Position numbers and translations under genes: made by a program. This document shows positions 1-9,350 of a stretch of DNA of 64,000 nucleotides, one piece after another. Within the stretch, counting starts at the first letter, position 1; each line of letters begins with the position of its first letter. The notes under the pieces were generated by a model. That model was not told the DNA's origin, made no database searches, and saw nothing but the letters and a program-made list of their open reading frames with translations. Source of the stretch: Desulfosudis oleivorans (lineage in GTDB: Bacteria; Desulfobacterota; Desulfobacteria; Desulfobacterales; SURF-7); NCBI GenBank assembly GCA_020723305.1, contig DYJC01000002.1, positions 1 to 64,000 of the forward strand, given 5' to 3'.

Positions 1-161
1 CAATCCAGAATACAATCCGTTGAAAACTGTAAATTAGCAATGGTCTTTTCGTGTGGATTGCCCTTCCCACATGGTTTTTCCTGATTGACAATTCAGCTTG
101 GTATGACATAGAAACATATCTTTACGGACAATCTTGGTACATTGAAAGAGGGTTTCTGAAC
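1..161. other. Upstream region of hisD, no gene seen
   Basis: No coding sequence is supported here. An open frame continues upstream of the hisD start chosen at 162, but its residues do not resemble the conserved HisD N-terminus. The purine-rich stretch around 145-151 (AAAGAGGG) is a possible ribosome binding site. No convincing promoter could be fixed. Confidence 0.4.
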
Positions 162-1463
162 ATGAAAATCTATTTATATCCGTCTGAGGCTGCTGAAAAA
201 AGGGTCGATACCATTATTGATCGCGGTCTTTCCTATTCCCGGAAAGATTATCAGGATGTTGCCCGCATGCTGGAAGATGTGAAAAAAAACGGGGACAAAG
301 CGGTTATTCAATACACCAACCGTTTTGATGCACCAACGCTTACGGCCGATCAGTTGGAAGTTACGGACAGGGAAATCAAAGCAGCCCGGAAATTGGTGGA
401 CCGGGCATTTATGAGTGCACTGGACCGGGCGGCATCTCAGATCGAAACCTTTCATCAGCATCAGGTCACCAATTCATGGATTCAGGCAGACCGGCCCGGT
501 GTGATATTGGGGCAGTTGATCAATCCTGTCGATGCAGCCGGTATCTATGTTCCCGGCGCAAAAGGCGGAGAGACCCCTCTTGTTTCATCGGTGCTGATGG
601 GCGGAATTCCGGCAAAGATTGCAGGAGTAAAAACAATCGCCATGGTCACCCCTCCCACCCGAAACGGTAGCATCAATCCGCACCTTCTTGTGGCAGCTCA
701 AAAGGCGGGTATCAATAAAATATATAAGGCCGGAAGCGCCTGGGCCATCGCAGCCTTTGCTTACGGCACGGAAACCATACCGAAAGTCAATGTGATCGTA
801 GGGCCGGGAAACATTTATGTGACCTTGGCCAAAAAAATTGTATCCGGCACAGTGGGAATCGACATGATCGCAGGGCCGAGTGAGATTCTGGTGATCGCAG
901 ATCAGTCCGCCAATCCGGAATATATTGCAGCCGATCTGCTGTCACAGGCAGAGCATGACCCCTTGGCTTCGTCCATCCTGATTACAGACCAAAAAGAGAT
1001 TGCCCAGGCAGTGAAAGCCGCTGTTGCAAAACAACTGGAAACGTTAAAGAGATCGAAAATTGCCAAGGAGTCTATTCAGAAGTATGGCGGGATCATGATT
1101 GTCCCGGATCTGACAGTCGCCATTGAACTGGCAAACCGGTTTGCGCCGGAGCACCTTGAACTCCAGGTTGAAAATCCATTTGATTTTGTCAGCCGGATTC
1201 GCAATGCCGGTGCGGTTTTTCTGGGAAGTTATACCCCTGAACCAGTAGGAGATTATATTGCCGGCCCCAATCATGTATTGCCTACCGCAGGAACGGCAAA
1301 GTTTGCATCCGCCTTGTCCGTGGATCATTTTATTAAAAAAACAAGCATGATCTACTATTCAGAGGCGGCATTCCGAAAGGATGCAAAAGACATCATGCTG
1401 CTTGCTAAAACTGAAGGCCTGGATGCCCATGCAGAATCCGTGAGGGTCAGGCTGAAAAAATAG
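162..1463 (+). CDS. hisD: Histidinol dehydrogenase
   Basis: This enzyme oxidises L-histidinol to L-histidine in two NAD-dependent steps, the last reactions of histidine synthesis in the cytoplasm. The protein is 433 aa from the chosen ATG, the usual family length. Family motifs visible include GPGNIYV, the SQAEHDP stretch with zinc and base residues, FAPEHLELQ with the catalytic Glu-His pair, and the C-terminal GPNHVLPT segment. The start at 162 is preferred over an in-frame ATG at 51 because homology begins at MKIYLYPSE and a purine-rich site precedes it. No other his genes are in the window. Its stop codon directly abuts the stop codon of the convergent PilZ gene. Confidence 0.96.
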   Translation: MKIYLYPSEAAEKRVDTIIDRGLSYSRKDYQDVARMLEDVKKNGDKAVIQYTNRFDAPTLTADQLEVTDREIKAARKLVDRAFMSALDRAASQIETFHQHQVTNSWIQADRPGVILGQLINPVDAAGIYVPGAKGGETPLVSSVLMGGIPAKIAGVKTIAMVTPPTRNGSINPHLLVAAQKAGINKIYKAGSAWAIAAFAYGTETIPKVNVIVGPGNIYVTLAKKIVSGTVGIDMIAGPSEILVIADQSANPEYIAADLLSQAEHDPLASSILITDQKEIAQAVKAAVAKQLETLKRSKIAKESIQKYGGIMIVPDLTVAIELANRFAPEHLELQVENPFDFVSRIRNAGAVFLGSYTPEPVGDYIAGPNHVLPTAGTAKFASALSVDHFIKKTSMIYYSEAAFRKDAKDIMLLAKTEGLDAHAESVRVRLKK

Positions 1464-1949
1464 TTATCGAAAATCAAAGAGCAGATAGGAACCCAGCTTG
1501 TCATAGTGTTCAAGGGAGACAAATTCTGTTCCGATTAGACGACCGTTTACACTCCTTACGATTACATCTTTGGATACTTTTGAGAACTGCTTGTCATCCA
1601 GGGTGAACTCCAGCCTCATTTTGTCGCCGACCTTGACGTTTGCCTGAAAATTGGTTTGGATCTTGAGTCCGGATCTTGACAGATCCAGAATGTCCATGGT
1701 GCCCCTGTCAACGCCATTCTCATGTAAAAATGTGCCGGCCAGGTGTGTATCCTTCCGGATGTGTTTTCTTCTCTCCAGAAGGGCGGAGTAAGTATGTCCG
1801 CAAGGGCACTTGCATTTGACACGGACCGCCTGCTGAATATTCCGGAAGCGGGAAACGTTTGTTGTTTTGACTTTATTACATTCCGGGCATTTGAAGGTAG
1901 CCATATCATTGCTACCGATGAATACTTTTTCCGTCATTTTGATCACCAT
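1464..1949 (-). CDS. Zinc-ribbon/PilZ domain protein
   Basis: Predicted c-di-GMP-responsive protein of 161 aa. The N-terminal part has two CxxC-type pairs (CPECNKVK and CKCPCG), suggesting a small metal-binding ribbon. The C-terminal half has PilZ features: the arginine-rich ERRKHIRK segment and the downstream DLSRSGLKI, matching the (D/N)xSxxG motif. The gene lies 49 nt after ubiD on the same strand and may be the last gene of that transcription unit. An alternative ATG is at 1937 (MTEKVF). The output pathway cannot be inferred from the sequence. Tail-to-tail contact with hisD leaves no room for a terminator. Confidence 0.75.
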   Translation of the reverse strand: MVIKMTEKVFIGSNDMATFKCPECNKVKTTNVSRFRNIQQAVRVKCKCPCGHTYSALLERRKHIRKDTHLAGTFLHENGVDRGTMDILDLSRSGLKIQTNFQANVKVGDKMRLEFTLDDKQFSKVSKDVIVRSVNGRLIGTEFVSLEHYDKLGSYLLFDFR

Positions 1950-1998
1950 ATGAGTTCAGGTATTGGTAGGGTTTATCCGCTTCCTACCATAAAAATTT

Positions 1999-3792
1999 TT
2001 AGAGATCAAACCTCAATTCATCCGGCCATTCTCTTTCATGACCATCCATTTTTCCTTTGCGGCATGCATCGATCACCATCCGGCGATTCTTGATCCGGAT
2101 ATCTCTATCCGGCGCAACATTGTTAAAGAGTTTCCATAACATCAATGAATGGTTTTTCATATCAATTTCCTTGTCAAACAGCACGAAAATTGTGAAACCC
2201 GGGAGAATATCCTGTTCCAGTATTTTTTCGGAGATTTCCCTGCCGCCGAGACCCGGGGTTTTTTGAACGGTGATAAAGAGAATCCGGTTGATGATTCCAT
2301 GGTGTGGAGATAAATCCAGATCCAGCACCTTGCATGCAACAGCTCCTTCGACATTGCCGAGAACAATGTCGGTAATTTCCGGATTTCCCGGGGGTTCCGG
2401 CAGATCAAAAGATTTACCCCTGGGCGGCTCATCCTGGAATCGTTTTGTAAGATCAATACCGATCTTTGAGCCAAAGTTGGGAAATGGGGAAGAGTGATCC
2501 AGCACATCCAGGATTCCTTTTGTCAGGGTGATATCCGAGGTGATATCAAAACCGGTGAGAAATTTTGAAAATACGGCTTTTGCATCCTGAGGATTCACTT
2601 CTTGGTCAACCACCACGATTGCTTTACAGAAACTCATCTGGCCGGAACCCCATAGTCCGCTCATCAGTTTCTGCGCATGTCCCTGGAACTCTTTTTCAAT
2701 GGACACGATGACAATGTTGTGGAACACACCTTCCCAGGGAAACCAGTAATCCTTGATTTCAGGCATTACAGACTGAATCATGGGAAGAAACAGACGTTCG
2801 GTTGCCTTGGCAAGGTAGCAGTCTTCCATCGGCGGCGGGCCTACCAGTGTGGCATTGTATATGGGATTTCTGCGATGGGTGATGGCAGTGACATGAAACA
2901 CCGGATACTCATCCGCCAGGGAGTAATAGCCGGTGTGATCGCCAAAGGGGCCTTCCAGGCGTCTTTCATCCGGATTGACGTATCCTTCCAGTACAAACTC
3001 AGCCTCCGCAGGCACCTCCATGTCAATGGTGATGCATTTGGTCATCTTAACCGGTTTTTTCCGGATAAATCCGGCCAGCATCATTTCGTCGATTCCGCGC
3101 GGCATGGGTGCGGTAGCAGAATAAATTGTTGCCGGATCTGCTCCAATGGCAACCGCTACCGGCATTCTTTTGCCGGCTTCCTGATATTCCTTGAAATAAT
3201 GGGAACCGTCTTTGTGGATGTGCCAGTGCATGCCGGTTGTCCGCTGGTCAAAAACCTGAAGCCGATACATGCCGGCATTTCGTTTTCCTGTTTTCAGGCT
3301 TTTGGTGAAGACAAGCGGAAGGGTGACAAACGGCCCTGCATCTCCGGGCCAGCAGTGAAGCACCGGGATTTTGGAGAGGTCAATTCGGTCTCCGGTATAT
3401 ACGATTTCCTGGCAGGGGGGATTTTTGCCCTTGAACATCCTGGGGAAAAAATTGGCGAGCTGGATGGCCATCGGGATTGCATTCAATGCCTCTTTGAAAT
3501 TCCGGGGAGGATTGAACTCAATATATTCTCTGACACGGTCGCCCAGTTGGTCCAGGTTTTTGACACCCAGCGCCATGCAGATCCTTTTATGGCTTCCAAA
3601 CAGATTGGTCGCCACCGGAAAGGATGAATTCCGGACATTTTGAAACAACAGGGCTTTCCCGCCCCCTATGCTTTTCGACTCCTGGTCTGTTATTCTGCTG
3701 ATTTCAAGAAACGGGGAAACCGTATCGCTTATTTTTTTCAGCTCACCGGCCTTGTCCAGAGCAGATATGAATTCTCTCAGGTTTTGAAACAC
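1999..3792 (-). CDS. ubiD: UbiD family prenylated-FMN decarboxylase
   Basis: Non-oxidative decarboxylase that uses prenylated FMN, probably acting on a prenylated aromatic acid in menaquinone synthesis. The 597-aa protein carries the family's cofactor-binding segment (YRLQVFDQRTTGMHWH) and the acidic active-site stretch EGPFGDHTGYY. It lies 3 nt downstream of ubiX, whose product makes the cofactor, and beside a UbiA prenyltransferase, so the three probably form one pathway unit. The late futalosine pathway uses such a trio (MqnP, MqnL, MqnM). Other UbiD homologues act on different aromatic acids, so the substrate is inferred from the neighbours only. Confidence 0.88.
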   Translation of the reverse strand: MFQNLREFISALDKAGELKKISDTVSPFLEISRITDQESKSIGGGKALLFQNVRNSSFPVATNLFGSHKRICMALGVKNLDQLGDRVREYIEFNPPRNFKEALNAIPMAIQLANFFPRMFKGKNPPCQEIVYTGDRIDLSKIPVLHCWPGDAGPFVTLPLVFTKSLKTGKRNAGMYRLQVFDQRTTGMHWHIHKDGSHYFKEYQEAGKRMPVAVAIGADPATIYSATAPMPRGIDEMMLAGFIRKKPVKMTKCITIDMEVPAEAEFVLEGYVNPDERRLEGPFGDHTGYYSLADEYPVFHVTAITHRRNPIYNATLVGPPPMEDCYLAKATERLFLPMIQSVMPEIKDYWFPWEGVFHNIVIVSIEKEFQGHAQKLMSGLWGSGQMSFCKAIVVVDQEVNPQDAKAVFSKFLTGFDITSDITLTKGILDVLDHSSPFPNFGSKIGIDLTKRFQDEPPRGKSFDLPEPPGNPEITDIVLGNVEGAVACKVLDLDLSPHHGIINRILFITVQKTPGLGGREISEKILEQDILPGFTIFVLFDKEIDMKNHSLMLWKLFNNVAPDRDIRIKNRRMVIDACRKGKMDGHEREWPDELRFDL

Positions 3793-3795
3793 GTT

Positions 3796-4401
3796 TTACT
3801 CCCCCCATTGTCTGACAATATGATGTTCGATATCGATATGATCCAGGATTCTTGCAACAATCGTATCCACAAGCTCATGAATGGTCTCCGGCTGAAAATA
3901 GAAGGATGGCGATGCCGGCAGGATGGTCGCGCCCGCTTCCGTTACCGTCAACATATTTTTCAGATGAATCAGACTCAGAGGCGCTTCACGGGGCACAAGA
4001 ATCAGGGGGCGTTTTTCTTTCAGGCAGACATCTGCAGCACGGTGGATCAGATTCCCCGCGATTCCTGCGGCAATGGTTCCCAATGTTTTCATGGAACAGG
4101 GGGCAATCACCATTCCGCTATGGCGAAAAGAGCCGCTTGCAGGCGAAGCAAAAAGGTCATCCTGTTCATATTGCTCGAGCAGGGCATCCGGATGCAGCCG
4201 GACTCCCTCTTTTTTTAAAAATTCAAGTATATCTTGAGTTTTATAATCTGTTTCGTGCTGCATCACTTTTTCACCGGAAGAGGAGATGATCAGCTTCACA
4301 TCTATCGGTTTTTCCAGAAGTGCTTTGAGAAGCCGGATGCCATAAATACTTCCGGAGGCGCCACAGATGGCGACAATTATTTTTTTTTTCACAAGTTTCA
4401 C
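3796..4401 (-). CDS. ubiX: UbiX family flavin prenyltransferase
   Basis: Makes the prenylated FMN cofactor needed by UbiD by joining a dimethylallyl group to FMN. The 201-aa protein has the N-terminal FMN-binding signature VAICGASGSIYGIRLL and the typical APCSMKTLG and LVPREAPL segments. Translation starts at a GTG that overlaps the ubiA stop codon as GTGA, a sign of translational coupling. The ubiD start lies 3 nt beyond its stop. The start region is lysine- and A-rich (KLVKKKIIV). Function is firmly tied to the adjacent ubiD. Confidence 0.9.
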   Translation of the reverse strand: MKLVKKKIIVAICGASGSIYGIRLLKALLEKPIDVKLIISSSGEKVMQHETDYKTQDILEFLKKEGVRLHPDALLEQYEQDDLFASPASGSFRHSGMVIAPCSMKTLGTIAAGIAGNLIHRAADVCLKEKRPLILVPREAPLSLIHLKNMLTVTEAGATILPASPSFYFQPETIHELVDTIVARILDHIDIEHHIVRQWGE

Positions 4402-5297
4402 CTTAATACCATATCGGTAAAAATGCCGACAAAAAGGGTTACGGAAATAATACTGTTCATATGAAAAAAGGCAATATTGATCTTGCTCAGATCATCCGGA
4501 TGGATCAGTTTGTGTTCAGCAAAAAACAGGGTTGCAATGATCAGAACAGTCAGAATGTATACAGAGCCAAGATGGAAGAGAGGATAGAGAAGCAATAAAA
4601 GGAAAAAAGAAACAAGATGAAATAATTTGGCAATCCAAAGAGATTTTTGAATTCCCAGGTGTGCAGGCATGGAAAAAAGACCGGCTTTCCGGTCAAAATG
4701 AACATCCTGGCATGCATACAGGATGTCAAAGCCGGCAATATATGTCATCAGTCCGAGGGAGAGAAGCACGATCCGGAATTCAATGTTCCCGGTGATTGCA
4801 ATCCATGCTCCCAATGGTGCGAGAGATATCGCAAATCCAAGGTAAAGATGGCAGAGCCAGGTAAATCGTTTTGCATAGGAATAGAAAAACAGGATGGCCA
4901 ACACCGGGAAAGAAAAATAAAAACAGATTTTTCCGAGCATGGCGGATGCAAAGACAAAAAGAAGGGAAAACAGGCAAACAAAAACAATGGCCGCGGCTGT
5001 TGTGATTTTGCCTCTTGGAATTTCCCGATCCGCTGTACGGGGATTCTCTGCATCCAGTTTTGCATCCGCAATCCGATTGAATCCCATAGCCGCAGAACGA
5101 GCCCCGATCATGGCAATGATGATCCAGAAAACAGCGGACAGGGTAACCGGTTTTGTCTGATGCGCCAGAAGAATGGCAGAAAGTGCGAAAGGAAGAGCGA
5201 ACAGGGTGTGGCTGAATTTTATCATTCTGCCGAAAACCAGGATCCGGTTTTTGATTTGGCTGTATCGGGTCGTGCTGTGGATCATGTTTTGATTCAA
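4398..5297 (-). CDS. ubiA: UbiA-like aromatic prenyltransferase (MqnP type)
   Basis: Integral membrane enzyme expected to attach a polyprenyl chain to an aromatic quinone precursor. The 299-aa protein is strongly hydrophobic with several membrane helices. The first Asp-rich site is present as NRIADAKLDAENPRT and the second as DILYACQDVHFD, which coordinate Mg-diphosphate in the family. The first motif (FNRIADxxxDAxNPRT) resembles UbiA-like proteins of futalosine-type menaquinone synthesis rather than E. coli UbiA. It sits between the radical SAM gene (2-nt gap) and ubiX (4-nt overlap). Which aromatic acid it prenylates is inferred, not shown. Confidence 0.87.
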   Translation of the reverse strand: MNQNMIHSTTRYSQIKNRILVFGRMIKFSHTLFALPFALSAILLAHQTKPVTLSAVFWIIIAMIGARSAAMGFNRIADAKLDAENPRTADREIPRGKITTAAAIVFVCLFSLLFVFASAMLGKICFYFSFPVLAILFFYSYAKRFTWLCHLYLGFAISLAPLGAWIAITGNIEFRIVLLSLGLMTYIAGFDILYACQDVHFDRKAGLFSMPAHLGIQKSLWIAKLFHLVSFFLLLLLYPLFHLGSVYILTVLIIATLFFAEHKLIHPDDLSKINIAFFHMNSIISVTLFVGIFTDMVLR

Positions 5298-5299
5298 TT

Positions 5300-6313
5300 T
5301 TACAGGTCAATCCCATCCATGAGTGTCCGGCAGAACGGGCAACGGCTGTCCGTAATCCGGTTGTCCATGATATGATAACCATGTCTTTTGATCAGGGTTT
5401 TACCGCAATGATAACATACTGTGTCTTCGCCGGATTCTCCATGGATATTTCCGGAGTAAACATAGCGCAGCCCGGCCTCCATGCCTGTTTTTCGGGCCTG
5501 CAGGATGGCATTCACAGGGGTGATGGGGCGGTTTGTCATCTTGTATGTGGGGTGAAAACGGCTGATATGCCAGGGTGTTTCTACGCCAAGTTCCTCTGCG
5601 ATAAAGGCTGCCAGTTGTTTGAGTTCATCCGGATCATCATTCAGACCGGGAATGAGAAGTGTCGTGACTTCAACCAGGATGCCCAATGTTTTCATTTGTT
5701 TCAAGGTTGCTTTTACCGGTTCCAGCTTTGCGTGACAGTAGTTCTGATAAAAGTCGTTTGAAAAAGCTTTCAGATCGACATTTGCGGCATCCAGGTATGG
5801 GGAAATCATTTCAAGCGCTTCCGGAGTCATATATCCGTTTGTGACAAAAATATTTTTAATTCCTTTTTTTTTGGCAAGCCTTGCGGTTTCATATGCGAAT
5901 TCAAAGAACACGGTTGGTTCTGTATAGGTATAGGCGATGGATTTGCATCCATTTATGATCGCATCATCCAGAATATCTTCCGGGAGGCAGTCGTGACCGA
6001 CAATCATTCCCTTTTGATCCGAGGGCATCTGGGCGATATCCGCATTCTGACAGAACCGGCATTTGAAATTGCACCCGCAGGCTGCAATGGAATAAGATAG
6101 AGAGCCGGGTGCAAGATGAAAGATCGGCTTTTTTTCAATGGGGTCAATATTCCGTGCGACCATTTTCCCAAACACAAGGGTATCCAGTCTGCCGGATCGG
6201 TTTTCCCGGACATGGCAGATACCGCGTTTGCCGGCCTGGATCATACATCTGTGGCAGCACAGATTGCATTGCACTTTTTGGTCTTCCAGTTTCTCATAAA
6301 GAAATGCTTCCAT
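5300..6313 (-). CDS. amrS: AmmeMemoRadiSam-type radical SAM protein
   Basis: Radical S-adenosylmethionine protein of 337 aa resembling the AmrS family. The radical SAM cluster motif is CGCNFKCRFC (CxxxCxxC within it). An extra N-terminal cysteine set (CNLCCHRC...GICHVR) and a C-terminal set (CYHCG...CPFC) could bind more Fe-S or zinc. TEPTVFFEFAYE and the NVDLKAFSNDFY strand are typical of this family. The usual partners (AMMECR1 and Memo proteins) are not in the window. It is closely packed with ubiA (2 nt) and the methyltransferase (19 nt), so it is co-transcribed with quinone genes. Its reaction is not established. Confidence 0.85.
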   Translation of the reverse strand: MEAFLYEKLEDQKVQCNLCCHRCMIQAGKRGICHVRENRSGRLDTLVFGKMVARNIDPIEKKPIFHLAPGSLSYSIAACGCNFKCRFCQNADIAQMPSDQKGMIVGHDCLPEDILDDAIINGCKSIAYTYTEPTVFFEFAYETARLAKKKGIKNIFVTNGYMTPEALEMISPYLDAANVDLKAFSNDFYQNYCHAKLEPVKATLKQMKTLGILVEVTTLLIPGLNDDPDELKQLAAFIAEELGVETPWHISRFHPTYKMTNRPITPVNAILQARKTGMEAGLRYVYSGNIHGESGEDTVCYHCGKTLIKRHGYHIMDNRITDSRCPFCRTLMDGIDL

Positions 6314-6332
6314 AACAAGACCTCATTTCCGG

Positions 6333-7259
6333 TCAGGCATTCAGTTTGTCATTTTTTTGTTCACGGATATGCCGTATTTCCGGTAATGGTCTGTTTCCGG
6401 AAAAGAGATGGATCATGCGCATGAAGTCCGGATCTGCTGCTTGTTGAAAATTCCGATAGAACAATCCCGGCAGGTTATCAGGAAGAGAGTCCCCGAACCG
6501 CATGCTGCCCACATATTCGGTTAATGGGTTTATCGTGGATTGTGATCGGTATTTCAGGGTCAAGGGGCGTGTCCGGAATCTGGGCACGAGGGCAACAACA
6601 ACACCGACAAAGGCACCAAAGGGAAATCGCTGGATCAGTTTTGACTTTTCCAGCCTGCCGGCAAACCTCCCGTTTCCGGAAGGAAGCTGACAGACTGTCC
6701 TCCATGATACCGGAACATCTCCGAGGGTGGATTGCACCAGTTGTTTGATATCCCAGATACTGAAAAATCTGGCTTTGTTATAAATGGTTTCCGTAAATAT
6801 ACCCTGGAGACGTCTTTTAATTCCTTTAATGGCATATCGATTCAACACACCGATAAAAATGCGGTCCTTTGCAACGCGGCAGGCTTCTTCAAGCGCTTTT
6901 TTCGGATTATCGACAAACTCCAGGCTTGTGAAAAGGCAGGCATAATTGAAGGAGTTGTCTTCAAAAGGAAGGTCTTCTGCAAACCCCCGATACAGGTTCG
7001 CACGGTTTTTTATCTTTTTATAAGCGATATCAAGCATGTAAGGGGACGGATCAATACCGGTGGCATCCAGATCCATCTCAATCAGGGGAAGAAGGCTCGC
7101 ACCGGTTCCGCAGCCGATGTCAAGGACACTTTCCCTTTTCAAAGGCCGCAGCATATCCATCATCAACTGAATCTCAATGCTTGAGGTCAGCTTATTTTTC
7201 CGGTTATTGAACCAGTGATCATATGAGGCTGCATCATGAAAATTAAATATATATCCCAT
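6333..7259 (-). CDS. Class I SAM-dependent methyltransferase
   Basis: Probable methyltransferase of 308 aa. SAM-binding motif I is VLDIGCGTGASLLPL near residue 45, followed by the acidic motif II ATGIDPSPYML and the post-motif FEDNSFNYACLFTSLEF. The C-terminal third (from about residue 195) is less conserved, with a hydrophobic stretch FGAFVGVVVALVPRF that could be buried or membrane-associated. It is transcribed with the RNB-domain gene upstream (46-nt gap) and the AmrS-like gene downstream (19 nt). Given the nearby ubiA/X/D genes a quinone-ring substrate is possible, but the sequence does not prove it. Confidence 0.75.
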   Translation of the reverse strand: MGYIFNFHDAASYDHWFNNRKNKLTSSIEIQLMMDMLRPLKRESVLDIGCGTGASLLPLIEMDLDATGIDPSPYMLDIAYKKIKNRANLYRGFAEDLPFEDNSFNYACLFTSLEFVDNPKKALEEACRVAKDRIFIGVLNRYAIKGIKRRLQGIFTETIYNKARFFSIWDIKQLVQSTLGDVPVSWRTVCQLPSGNGRFAGRLEKSKLIQRFPFGAFVGVVVALVPRFRTRPLTLKYRSQSTINPLTEYVGSMRFGDSLPDNLPGLFYRNFQQAADPDFMRMIHLFSGNRPLPEIRHIREQKNDKLNA

Positions 7260-7305
7260 ATCTGTTCATTTAGAAAAAATTGGTTATTTTATCAAGAAGA
7301 AACCG

Positions 7306-9294
7306 TCATCCCATAAAGATGGCAAGATTGTCATTGTGTGCATCTGCGTGCTGGATGACGACCTGAATCAGGTCCCCGGGTTTTAATGACAGCCCGCTGG
7401 ATTGGGCAAGTTTGCATTCTATCATATATGCCGTTAAAATGATGATATATTCATTCCTGCGTTTATCCAGAACAAGAGCCTCCTCTCTCTCTCCGATCTT
7501 TTTCTCCAGGATTTTCAGCAGCCAGAATCGGTGACGCATGAACTGAACATGTCCGGCATTGCGCAAGGGGGTCTCCAGTTCCTGAACAATCTGTTGTATC
7601 TCTTTATCTGAATAGGGGTCTTCCAGGCCAAGCGCAGCACGAATCTGGCGCTGTGTGACCAGATCAAAATACTTGCGGATCGGAGAAGTGGCTGTAACAT
7701 ATGCGGAAAGACCCAGGCCGGAATGGTGTTCCGGAACTGTGTTGATCACCAGACGGCTTAAAAATTTTCGCTGAAGACAGTTATCAAAAAGTGTAGCCTC
7801 TTCATTATTTTTCAGGAATCGGTTCTTGGGCGGCGGCTGGGATCGGAAAATAGCTGGAAGATGATGATCCGCCAGATATTGAGCCATCAGATGGTTTGCA
7901 AGAATCATCATCTCGGCAACAAGCATTCTGCTGGGTGTTTCCCGATCGGTCCGGATGAGGTCGATTTCATGGTCATCATTCATAAAAAGAGTGATTTCAG
8001 GAAGGCTGATCTGAATGGCGCCGGCTTTTAACCGTTTTTCCCGGAAATATCCGGCAAGCTGATGCAGGATTTTGATTCCTTCATCGGTTTCAGCAATCCG
8101 GTTTGCTTCGGAGTACGAAAGCTGTCTGTTTACATTGATGATGCTTGGAAAAATCTGATAGTCAATAACCTCGGCGAATCTGGTCATCTGGATCAATATG
8201 GTGATCGCCGGCCGGTTGTTTCCGGCTTTCAAACTGCAAATCTCTTCCGACAGGAGAGGGGGAAGCATGGGGATTTTTAGATCCGGCATATAGATGGATG
8301 TGCCTCTGCTCAATGCTTCGGCATCGATCACATCCGATTTTTTAACATAATATCCGACATCGATGATATGAACCCCGATCCGATAGAGGTCGCCGTTCCG
8401 TTCAATACTGAGGGCATCATCAAAATCAAGTGTGGACTGGCCATCAATCGTAAAGATAGTCAGATCGGTCAGATCTTTTCTTTTTTCGTATAGAGGTGTT
8501 GCGATCCCATTTTTGATCTGCCGTGCGGCCTCTTCTACGTTTTGAGGAAACAGAACCGGGATTTCTTTTTTTAATAATTCAATATTTTCATTCTGATCCA
8601 TTATTCCCGCCTGAACGAGAATTGAAAAAAGCCGGGCTCCGATATCCAGATCTGCCTCCAGGAGAATGCCATTCCCGATCGAATAATGCCGGCTGTCTTT
8701 TCCAAAGATGAAACAGGATTTTAAAATTTCAGCATACTCTCTGGTCTGATCGGTCATTGGGAATGATGAAGAATTCTTGAGTAAGCCATTCAGCCAACTC
8801 CCTCCTTTTTTGATGAGCTGATTCACTCTTTCCGTCTCTCTCTCCTGGGCAATTGTCTTTTCCACCTGTGTTTCGGAAAAGGGAAGAAATTGGTCATGAT
8901 TGAATTTGAAGTAGGTTCTGTTCTGGAAAAAAGCCCGGATAACCGCCGATGTATGATCCGGTGTGACAGGCGTTTGAAAACAAAACGCGGTCATGGTTTC
9001 CAGGTCAATCCATTCTTCTTCTGTGTTGAGAACCTCCCATAATTCACGGATGTTGATTTCCTTCATCAGGTTTTTTCGTTTTAAGGCGGTTTCTTTTAAC
9101 AATTCAATGAGTTTGGCCCGGTTTGCTGTCAGATTCAGCCGGTCACTGCATTTATAGCTGAGCCGAGTCGGAGAAAGGAGAACCTCACGATTGTTTTCCG
9201 TCAACAGCCGTAACCGTTGTTTTTTAATTTCCAATATCACGGCACAGATTATTTTCTGGCTGTCGATGTACTCAACGATGTTTCCTGGTTCCAT
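7306..9294 (-). CDS. RNB-domain ribonuclease (RNase II/R family)
   Basis: Probable 3'-5' exoribonuclease. The 662-aa protein has an N-terminal region of about 250 aa with no obvious cold-shock domain, then the RNB catalytic domain starting at FTIDGQSTLDFDDALS, whose aspartates bind metal, followed by MPDLKIPMLPPLLSEEICSL. A short C-terminal region ends in a probable beta-barrel S1-like fold. It is shorter than E. coli RNase R and closer to the RNase II/Dis3-like proteins found in Desulfobacterota and cyanobacteria. ATG at 9294 is chosen (MEPGNIVEY); a TTG at 9312 would add six residues. It appears to head the minus-strand operon. Confidence 0.85.
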   Translation of the reverse strand: MEPGNIVEYIDSQKIICAVILEIKKQRLRLLTENNREVLLSPTRLSYKCSDRLNLTANRAKLIELLKETALKRKNLMKEINIRELWEVLNTEEEWIDLETMTAFCFQTPVTPDHTSAVIRAFFQNRTYFKFNHDQFLPFSETQVEKTIAQERETERVNQLIKKGGSWLNGLLKNSSSFPMTDQTREYAEILKSCFIFGKDSRHYSIGNGILLEADLDIGARLFSILVQAGIMDQNENIELLKKEIPVLFPQNVEEAARQIKNGIATPLYEKRKDLTDLTIFTIDGQSTLDFDDALSIERNGDLYRIGVHIIDVGYYVKKSDVIDAEALSRGTSIYMPDLKIPMLPPLLSEEICSLKAGNNRPAITILIQMTRFAEVIDYQIFPSIINVNRQLSYSEANRIAETDEGIKILHQLAGYFREKRLKAGAIQISLPEITLFMNDDHEIDLIRTDRETPSRMLVAEMMILANHLMAQYLADHHLPAIFRSQPPPKNRFLKNNEEATLFDNCLQRKFLSRLVINTVPEHHSGLGLSAYVTATSPIRKYFDLVTQRQIRAALGLEDPYSDKEIQQIVQELETPLRNAGHVQFMRHRFWLLKILEKKIGEREEALVLDKRRNEYIIILTAYMIECKLAQSSGLSLKPGDLIQVVIQHADAHNDNLAIFMG

Positions 9295-9350
9295 GGCCAG
9301 AGACAATACCAATCGGTTTGAGGAAAGTCAACGGAAGGTAACGGTTTCTG

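Noticed and set aside
2677-3627. 316-codon open frame on the plus strand opposite ubiD
   Set aside because: ubiD is a clear homologue on the minus strand over the same region. The opposite frame has no recognisable features.
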